Positions 7,008 to 11,235 of a stretch of 11,235 nucleotides of DNA are shown piece by piece. The DNA comes from RYN-431 sp036388295 (lineage in GTDB: Bacteria > Planctomycetota > Phycisphaerae > Tepidisphaerales > Tepidisphaeraceae). Made by a program: the position numbers and the translations under genes. The notes under the pieces are model-generated. The model had not been told where the DNA came from and ran no database searches. It saw only the letters and a list, made by a program, of their open reading frames with translations. The stretch's first letter is position 1. The number at the start of each line of letters is the position of its first letter. The stretch lies in contig DASVSC010000144.1 of the NCBI GenBank assembly GCA_036388295.1, forward strand, positions 1 to 11,235. The letters are read 5' to 3'.

Positions 7008-7265
7008 ATGGCGAAGCGCTTCCACACTTCCCTTGCCGGTGCCGGTTGGTGTCATAACCCGTATGACGTTGCCGACATCCCCGAGGATGAGGCCTTCAAC
7101 CTGGTCCGCGCCGGCATCGCCTCGCCCGAGCCGGAACCGACGCCGACTGAGACGGCTGTGGTGCCTAAGGCACCCATCGAGACGGCCACGCTCAAGGTTG
7201 TCCACGCGGCAAAGCCCGCGCCCGTCGTCAAAGCCGCTGCTCCGGTTGCAGCCAAGGTCAACTGA
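7008..7265 (+). CDS. Small phage head-region protein with Pro/Ala/Val-rich tail
   Basis: This 85-aa protein starts at ATG 7008, with no strong ribosome binding site, and ends 2 nt before the connector gene. The first ~40 residues (NPYDVADIPEDEAFNLVRAGIASP) resemble small proteins often found directly downstream of HK97-type major capsid genes, which carry a DVxDxPxDEAxxLVxAGLA motif. The rest is low-complexity, rich in Pro, Ala, Val and Lys, and probably disordered. Its role is unknown. Its presence without an upstream capsid gene supports a deletion in the module. Confidence 0.72.
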   Translation: MAKRFHTSLAGAGWCHNPYDVADIPEDEAFNLVRAGIASPEPEPTPTETAVVPKAPIETATLKVVHAAKPAPVVKAAAPVAAKVN

Positions 7266-7267
7266 TT

Positions 7268-7831
7268 ATGGACCTCGTTCGAACCAGTACCGCCGCCACG
7301 GTCCTCGACATCGGTGATGTTCGGGACCATCTCGGCATTGACGGCACGGGCTTGGACCCCGTGCTCAATGCTTGCCAGCGGGCGGCGGTGGACGTCATCG
7401 AACGCGAGTGCAACATCCAGATCGGCCCGGCGACATTCGTTCTGACGACTGACTTCCCTGCTTGCCGTGGCGACATCACCTTGCCGAAGCCGCCCGTCGT
7501 GGCGGTGCAATCGGTGGCGTACATCGACGCCGCCGGCAACACGCAAACGCTGGACCCTACGGCCTACCGGGTCGGCACCGCACGGCCCGGCCGACTCCTG
7601 GTGAGGCCGGGGCGGACGTGGCCGGAGACGGCACGGGGCGGCGCGGTGACGATCACGTTCACTGCCGGTCACGCACTCAACAACTTGCCCGAGTCCCTGC
7701 TACATGCCGTGCGCTTGCTCGTAGGTCACTACTTCGAAAACCGGGAAGCGACCAGCACCCTGACCGTGAAGGACGTTCCTTTCGAGGTCGAGATGATTTT
7801 GAACCAGCACCGTTTCATGGAGGCCGTGTAA
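7268..7831 (+). CDS. Phage head-tail connector (gp6-like / phiE125 gp8 family)
   Basis: The 187-aa protein fits the gp6-like connector family, which forms a ring beneath the portal and links the head to the tail. The N-terminal half (DIGDVRDHLGIDGTGLDPVL, then AAVDVIERECNIQIG) is the typical helical start in which an early xLxDVKxHLxI-type motif is followed by a helix ending in ExxxxxxI. The middle holds LPKPPVVAVQSVAYID and the C-terminal part ITFTAGHALNNLPESLLHAVRLL then HYFENRE, matching the TAG...P..l..AillLvahwyenRe pattern. It starts at an ATG 2 nt after the previous stop, without a clear ribosome binding site, and overlaps the next gene by 1 nt (TAATG). No damage is seen. Confidence 0.88.
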   Translation: MDLVRTSTAATVLDIGDVRDHLGIDGTGLDPVLNACQRAAVDVIERECNIQIGPATFVLTTDFPACRGDITLPKPPVVAVQSVAYIDAAGNTQTLDPTAYRVGTARPGRLLVRPGRTWPETARGGAVTITFTAGHALNNLPESLLHAVRLLVGHYFENREATSTLTVKDVPFEVEMILNQHRFMEAV

Positions 7832-8037
7832 TGGCATCACTTAAGGCACCCGTCCAGTTCCGTCTGACTCGCGCGGGGCGGCTGACTCTCAAGTTCGCCA
7901 CTCTCGCTCATCGCTGCGGCTTCAAGATGCCTCATGGGCTGGTGAAGGCGATCACTCGCCGGTGCTGGCAAATGCGGCTCGGCGAGGGTGAATGGCGGTC
8001 GATCCGCATGGCCCCAGGTGGCCGGGTGTTGGCATGA
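7831..8037 (+). CDS. Small basic protein of unknown function in the head-connector cluster
   Basis: A 68-aa frame starts at the ATG within TAATG at the end of the connector gene and overlaps the following gene by 4 nt (ATGA). Both overlaps speak for a real gene in a translationally coupled cluster. It is Arg/Lys-rich (RLTRAGRLTLKFATLAHRC, then VKAITRRCWQMRLGEGEWRS) with three Cys and two Trp. No family is recognised. Confidence 0.6.
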   Translation: MASLKAPVQFRLTRAGRLTLKFATLAHRCGFKMPHGLVKAITRRCWQMRLGEGEWRSIRMAPGGRVLA

Positions 8038-8591
8038 AAGCAGGGACGCTAAAAGATCGCATCACCCTCCAGAAGCAGACACCCAGCGGTGGCGATGACT
8101 CTTGGGGGCAGCCGTCTGAGTGGATCGATGAGGCTCGCGTATGGGCCAGCATTGAGGCCGAAGCGGGGACCGAGGCGTCGCATAACTTCCATGTTGCAGA
8201 AGAGTCGTATGTCGCAATCTGGCATCGCTATCTAGCGGCTGCCGAGAAAAACCGCGAGCTGTTTGAGAGCCATGGAGTCGGCTTGATTGTGGTGCGACCA
8301 AAGTCTGCCGCGATCGTGTTCCGGTCGAAAGACCTCATCTTTCGAGTTGCTCGGTCACATAAAGCGACATTCTATCAGCGGTTGGTTGGCGGATATCGGC
8401 TTGAAGGGTTGCCTCGGTCCGCGTGCTTTCGCGGCGAGCGATTTGGGCGAGAAGATCAGAGACCGACATACGGTTACCACCCTAGATGTTCACGATGTGC
8501 TCTTAACGACAAGACGTCTGATCGTCCTGCGGATCGGGATGACAGTCAACGAGAGGCCGGGGCATATGTCCGGCTACATCTAGACCGATAA
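8034..8591 (+). CDS. Phage head-closure/head-tail adaptor (SPP1 gp16-like), C-terminus apparently replaced
   Basis: The start is ATG 8034, overlapping the previous stop. The N-terminal ~45 residues, MKAGTLKDRITLQKQ then GGDDSWGQPSEWID and ARVWASIEAEAGTE, match the head-closure protein family that seals the connector. From about residue 46 the expected beta-strand pattern is lost. Instead the frame reads VAEESYVAIWHRYLAAAEKN, RELFESHGVGLIVVRP and AIVFRSKDLIF (to about 8340), a pattern more like the end of a nuclease-like or unrelated protein. After about 8340 the frame is Arg-rich and looks non-coding up to the stop at 8589-8591. The GC content also falls. The adaptor is thus probably a truncated or fused pseudogene; the 185-aa length exceeds the usual ~110 aa. 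Assignment of the first part is fairly sure, the second part is not. Confidence 0.65.
   Translation: MKAGTLKDRITLQKQTPSGGDDSWGQPSEWIDEARVWASIEAEAGTEASHNFHVAEESYVAIWHRYLAAAEKNRELFESHGVGLIVVRPKSAAIVFRSKDLIFRVARSHKATFYQRLVGGYRLEGLPRSACFRGERFGREDQRPTYGYHPRCSRCALNDKTSDRPADRDDSQREAGAYVRLHLDR
8335..8469 (-). pseudogene. Possible 5' fragment of a restriction/modification-type gene
   Basis: On the minus strand an ATG at 8469 opens a 44-codon frame beginning MSVSDLLAQIARRES then TRTEATLQADIRQ. This resembles the N-terminal helix of a group of DNA methylase/nuclease-type proteins as I remember them (xxVxDLLxxxxRRxxTRTEAxLQxDVRxLLL). After ADIRQ the similarity ends and the frame stops 17 codons later, so the rest of the gene is gone. 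The identification rests on this short stretch and on recall; it may be only a fortuitous open frame, and it overlaps the tail of the plus-strand adaptor frame. Confidence 0.3.
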
Positions 8592-8594
8592 AGT

Positions 8595-8673
8595 CTGACA
8601 GGCGGTCGCCGCCATATAGACTTGGAACTTCGACCTCGGGAGCAGCGTCTGAGCGAGGTGCCCAGCCTGTCAG
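8595..8673. repeat. 9-bp inverted repeat in the gene-free stretch before the tRNA
   Basis: CTGACAGGC (8595-8603) and GCCTGTCAG (8665-8673) are exact inverted copies 61 nt apart. Nothing else is recognised between the end of the adaptor frame (8591) and the tRNA terminator (8723); the stretch looks like decayed sequence. Confidence 0.35.
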
Positions 8674-8722
8674 GGCAAGCAAATCGCGCCCGAAATAGCG
8701 TCCGAAATTGTTTTAGGGCATG

Positions 8723-8749
8723 AAAAAACCCCTGATAATCAGGGGTTTT
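8723..8749 (-). terminator. Rho-independent terminator of the tRNA-Ala gene
   Basis: AAAACCCCTGA (8725-8735) and TCAGGGGTTTT (8739-8749) form an 11-bp stem with loop TAA. On the minus strand it ends in six T residues (8728 to 8723). It starts 4 nt after the 3' end of the tRNA. Confidence 0.92.
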
Positions 8750-8752
8750 CAA

Positions 8753-8823
8753 TGGAGCGACGGGGAATCGAACCCCGATTTGCTGAATGCGATTCAGCCG
8801 TCATCCCGTTAGACCATCGCCCC
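8753..8823 (-). tRNA. tRNA-Ala, anticodon CGC
   Basis: The minus strand folds into a 71-nt cloverleaf without an encoded CCA. The acceptor stem is GGGGCGA with TCGCTCC and contains the G3:U70 wobble pair that defines alanine tRNAs, followed by discriminator A73. The anticodon stem GCTGA/TCAGC holds the loop ATCGCAT with U33 and anticodon CGC, which reads GCG. The T arm CGGGG-TTCGATT-CCCCG is perfect. The D arm is short: three pairs (GTC/GAC) and an AACGGGA loop with G18 and G19, unlike the usual AGCTCAG...GAGC of tRNA-Ala. The gene has its own promoter and terminator. Its 3' end faces the phage remnant, so it may have been the integration target. Confidence 0.92.
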
Positions 8824-8840
8824 GGATTTCGGGAGAGCCG

Positions 8841-8868
8841 ACTATAAACGCCCTGAACACTTCGTCAA
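8841..8868 (-). promoter_or_regulatory. Sigma-70-type promoter of the tRNA-Ala gene
   Basis: On the minus strand TTGACG (8868 to 8863) and TATAGT (8846 to 8841) are separated by 16 nt, and the -10 ends 17 nt before the first base of the tRNA. Both boxes match the consensus at five of six positions. The -35 lies just after the stop codon of the upstream unknown gene. Confidence 0.8.
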
Positions 8869-8872
8869 GCCG

Positions 8873-9304
8873 TCACTTCGCCAGGGCGGGCTCATGGATG
8901 GCCTGTTCGAACGTCATGCCGGGCAGGAGGACGACGTTCACCATCGATCCGTCGGCAATCGCCCCATTGGCCAGTTCGATCGCGCCGGCGGCATCCGACA
9001 GCGTGACGTTCACCGTCACCACCGCCTGGACCGCCAGTTCGGTTTTAGCGACGTCGGTGACGCGGCCCTGCACGATGCGAGGCGGGCCGATGATTGGCGT
9101 CACGAACAGGCCGCCGCTGGGGACGGTGTAGACCTTACGCGCCGTGGCGCGGAGGACGGCGTCGACTGGCACGTCGATCGGCCCGTCGTAGCGCCCGCCG
9201 ACAGCGGCGAGGTGCAGTTGGTACGTGCTGTTGGTGGGCTGGAACACCACGGTCGCGCCATGGACGGCCGTCACGCGGCCCCGGGTGCGGTGAGACATCG
9301 GCAT
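8873..9304 (-). CDS. Unknown protein with two similar beta-rich halves
   Basis: The frame encodes about 143 residues from the ATG at 9304 (alternatives: ATG 9298, or ATG 9358 directly after the previous stop, TAGATG). None has a clear ribosome binding site. The first half reads RGRVTAVHGATVVFQPTNST then YQLHLAAVGG; the second reads QGRVTDVAKTELAVQAVVTV then NVTLSDAAGA. Both begin with GRVTxV and contain alternating hydrophobic residues, suggesting a duplicated small beta-barrel or sandwich. No signal peptide, membrane segment or catalytic motif is visible and no family is recognised. It lies downstream of the DUF429 gene on the same strand, likely in the same operon, and its end overlaps the region of the tRNA promoter. 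Confidence 0.75.
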   Translation of the reverse strand: MPMSHRTRGRVTAVHGATVVFQPTNSTYQLHLAAVGGRYDGPIDVPVDAVLRATARKVYTVPSGGLFVTPIIGPPRIVQGRVTDVAKTELAVQAVVTVNVTLSDAAGAIELANGAIADGSMVNVVLLPGMTFEQAIHEPALAK

Positions 9305-9358
9305 AGGCGGACGACAATAACCTAAGCGTGCGCGGCGGCCAACTTGCGGCCGGTTCAT

Positions 9359-10192
9359 CTACGCGAAGATCCGGCCCTCGCGGCGGTAACGCGGATGATT
9401 CCGCAGGGCGGCCGCGTCTGTCGTTTGCCAGCTTTCCCACCCGCCGACGGCCGCCAGTACGGCGTCGAGCGCGTCGCCGCCGCCATTGCGTTGAATCTTG
9501 CGGACCGTGCTGGCGTCAAGATCCGCCCGTTGCCGGATGGCGTCCAGAATCAGGCGGCGGTTTCGCAAGCGCTTCGGCTCCAGCGGCCCATCGGTCGGCT
9601 GCTTATAGTTGTTGTGCGGCGCGCCCCACCGCTTCAACGTCGAGCCGGGGCAGGCTTCGATGACAGCGCGGTCGAAGGGGCCAGCCATATCGTCGAACGG
9701 CGGGATGACAGTGCCGGCCGACTTTCGCAAGGGCGTCAGGACGTTGCGCATGCCGTAGAACGTCTGGCAGATGATGCGGTAGTGGTAACAGTCGAACGGC
9801 GTTTTCGTTTCGCGGTCCGTCTCCCGACGCACGTGCATGCCGAAGCCACGGGCGAGGGCCCGTTCCACGCACAACCGGCCGAAGGCATAAGCGTCGTCGG
9901 GCTGGGCGGCCAGCCAAAGTAGCTGTTCGTCAAACGTCGCGGTCGGCTCGACGATCTCAACCGGCAGCGCGAACGGGAAATCAACCGCCCAAACGGCGTT
10001 CGTCGAACCGCTGATGGCCTGGACGAGGTACGCCATTGACGGCCCGCGTGCGTCGTCACCGGCCAAGTCGCCGAGGCGGCCGAGTGCAGTGACGGTTCGT
10101 GTCGCCACGTCCAGCCGCGCCACCCAGGCGTTTACGCCGGCCAGTTTTGCGCCGCTGAAATCGACGCCGTAGATGGTGTCGATGCGCGTCAA
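9359..10192 (-). CDS. DUF429 family protein (predicted RNase H-like fold)
   Basis: The 277-aa protein shows the conserved landmarks of DUF429: YGVDFSGA with Asp11, VWAVDFPFALP with Asp71, VIEACPGSTLKRW with Glu179, NNYKQPT (194-200) and NGGGDALDAVLAAVGG with Asp240 and Asp243. The spacing of these acidic residues suggests a metal-dependent RNase H-like nuclease fold, but no activity is established for the family as far as I know. The TTG at 10192 is preferred over the upstream ATG at 10243: it overlaps the ABC-transporter stop by 4 nt (TTGA), has GAAGGGG about 6 nt upstream, and places IDTIYGVDFSGA at the N-terminus, as in the family. It is therefore probably translationally coupled to the ABC exporter gene. 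Confidence 0.85.
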   Translation of the reverse strand: MTRIDTIYGVDFSGAKLAGVNAWVARLDVATRTVTALGRLGDLAGDDARGPSMAYLVQAISGSTNAVWAVDFPFALPVEIVEPTATFDEQLLWLAAQPDDAYAFGRLCVERALARGFGMHVRRETDRETKTPFDCYHYRIICQTFYGMRNVLTPLRKSAGTVIPPFDDMAGPFDRAVIEACPGSTLKRWGAPHNNYKQPTDGPLEPKRLRNRRLILDAIRQRADLDASTVRKIQRNGGGDALDAVLAAVGGWESWQTTDAAALRNHPRYRREGRIFA

Positions 10193-11235
10193 ACGCCGGC
10201 CCCTTCCGTGTCGAGCGCACTGCGCATGAAGCGATCGAACCACGCGCTCGATTCGCGCACTGCCGCCACCGTTCCGCTGTAGCTGACACGGCCTTGTTCG
10301 ATGACGTAGATCAGGTCGGCTGAACCGACCAGGCTCGGGCGGTGCGTGGTGACGACTGTGGTCCGGCCGACCATCAGGCGGTCAATCGCGGCGACGATCA
10401 GCGTTTCGCTGTCCGGCTCCACGCTGCTCGTCGGCTCGTCCAGCAGCAAAATCTTCGGGTCGGCGAGGAACGCGCGGGCCAGGCTGATGCGCTGTTTCTG
10501 CCCGCCGCTGAGACGCACGCCGCGCTCGCCGGCGACCGTGTCGTAACCGTCGGGCAGTTTCCTGATAAAGCCGTGCGCGTTGGCGGCGCGGGCGGCGGCG
10601 ATCACTTGTTCTTCCGTCGCGTCGTTGTGGCCGTAGCGGATGTTCTCGCCGATGGATTCGTTGAACAGGAACGTCTCCTGTTGCACGAGCGCACTGTGCC
10701 GCCGCAGCGTGTCGCGGCAGACCTGCCGCAGGTCGTGGCCGTCGAGAAGAATCCGGCCGTTCGTCGGGTCGTAGAAGCGCATCAACAGGTTCAGCAGCGT
10801 CGACTTCCCCGCCCCGCTCGGCCCGACGATCGCGACCGTTCGGCCGGCGGGAATGTCGATCGACACGTCCGTCAGCACCGTCGTTTCGCCGTAGCCGAAG
10901 CTGACGTTCTGCAACTCCAGCCGGCCGTCGATGCGCTCCAGCATCATGCTGCCGGGCGCGTCCGGCAGGTCGTCCGGCGCGTCCAGCACTTCATAGATCC
11001 GCCGGCACGACGCGATGGCCCGCTGCACCATGTCGTTCACACGCGCCAGCGTCTGCACCGGCCCGAACAGCCGCCACCAGTAGGCGCGGAACATCACCAG
11101 TTTGCCGAACGTGAACGTCGACGTGCCGCCCAGCAGCAGCCAGCCGCTCACGCCGATCATGAACACATTGCTGAGGAATCCGACGGCCCGCGTGAACGGG
11201 AAGTAGATCGTGCGGGCGTTGATCGACTTCACCTG
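10189..11235 (-). CDS. ABC exporter subunit (fused membrane and ATPase domain, MsbA/LmrA type), 5' end outside window
   Basis: The visible C-terminal 348 residues begin at the end of the transmembrane domain (FLSNVFMIGVSGWLLLGGTS is a membrane helix) and continue into the nucleotide-binding domain. Counting from the GTG at 11232: Walker A GPSGAGKST (137-145), Q-loop LVQQETFLF (182-190), signature LSGGQKQR (241-248), Walker B ILLLDEP (261-267) and H-loop THR with His297. The D-loop reads SSVE in place of the common SALD/SSVD, a conservative Asp to Glu change. Half-transporters of this type dimerise and export lipids, drugs or peptides; the substrate cannot be told from this part. The open frame continues past the window edge, so the true start is not visible. 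The gene overlaps the DUF429 gene by 4 nt. Confidence 0.95.
   Translation of the reverse strand, partial: QVKSINARTIYFPFTRAVGFLSNVFMIGVSGWLLLGGTSTFTFGKLVMFRAYWWRLFGPVQTLARVNDMVQRAIASCRRIYEVLDAPDDLPDAPGSMMLERIDGRLELQNVSFGYGETTVLTDVSIDIPAGRTVAIVGPSGAGKSTLLNLLMRFYDPTNGRILLDGHDLRQVCRDTLRRHSALVQQETFLFNESIGENIRYGHNDATEEQVIAAARAANAHGFIRKLPDGYDTVAGERGVRLSGGQKQRISLARAFLADPKILLLDEPTSSVEPDSETLIVAAIDRLMVGRTTVVTTHRPSLVGSADLIYVIEQGRVSYSGTVAAVRESSAWFDRFMRSALDTEGAGV

Larger units (their letters stand above)
4052..8230 (+). mobile_element. Remnant of an HK97-type phage (or satellite) head-packaging module
   Basis: The genes terL (C-terminal part), portal, prohead protease (frameshifted), small protein, gp6/gp8-like connector, 68-aa protein and gp16-like adaptor stand in the order typical of HK97-type heads, tightly spaced or overlapping on the plus strand. 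The major capsid gene expected after the protease is absent. No small terminase, tail, lysis, replication or integrase gene is visible. The left edge is cut at an IS junction and the right edge dissolves into mixed sequence before a tRNA gene. The right limit is approximate. Confidence 0.85.

Noticed and set aside
9344..9922. 192-codon plus-strand frame opposite the DUF429 gene
   Set aside because: It is a high-GC shadow; conserved DUF429 motifs lie on the minus strand.
1..11235. CRISPR array or rRNA gene
   Set aside because: No regularly spaced direct repeats or rRNA-like segments are seen.

Overview
The window is high-GC bacterial chromosome in which a decayed phage head-gene cassette sits between two blocks of ordinary host genes. 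The organism cannot be named. The PdxJ variant (it carries VPDAQGQSTSDHGW instead of the enterobacterial motif), the weak or absent Shine-Dalgarno sequences and the GC-rich codon use fit a planctomycete-like bacterium, but this is inference.

Left host block (1-3427). A partial class I glutamine amidotransferase-like gene and typA/bipA lie on the minus strand, separated by a perfect 13-bp terminator hairpin. typA has a TATAAT promoter in the short divergent region. pdxJ (pyridoxine 5'-phosphate synthase) runs rightwards and its last ~25 codons may be non-native, because they run into an insertion-sequence remnant.

Mobile block (about 3380-8600). A 5'-truncated IS5-family element on the minus strand keeps all three DDE residues and a textbook A AAA AAG -1 frameshift site, but lacks its N-terminal part. 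At about 4050 it is joined to a terminase large subunit that lacks everything before its nuclease domain. Then follow, in HK97-type order, an intact portal, a prohead protease broken by a frameshift, a terminator-like hairpin, a small protein of the kind that follows capsid genes, a gp6/gp8-type connector, a 68-aa protein and a head-closure (gp16-like) gene whose C-terminus looks replaced. No major capsid, small terminase, tail, lysis or integrase gene is visible. The region after the adaptor is a patchwork that includes what may be the orphaned 5' end of a restriction/modification-type gene on the minus strand.

Right host block (8723-11235). A complete minus-strand tRNA unit (promoter, tRNA-Ala(CGC) with G3:U70, terminator) has its 3' end facing the phage remnant, as expected if the tRNA was the integration target. 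Upstream of it on the same strand are an ABC exporter subunit (partial), a DUF429 protein translationally coupled to it by a TTGA overlap, and an unknown protein with two similar beta-rich halves.

The most interesting parts are the capsid-less head module beside a tRNA (prophage remnant versus capsid-forming satellite remnant), the IS/terminase junction, and the chimeric 8.2-8.6 kb region. I see no clear intact novel system.
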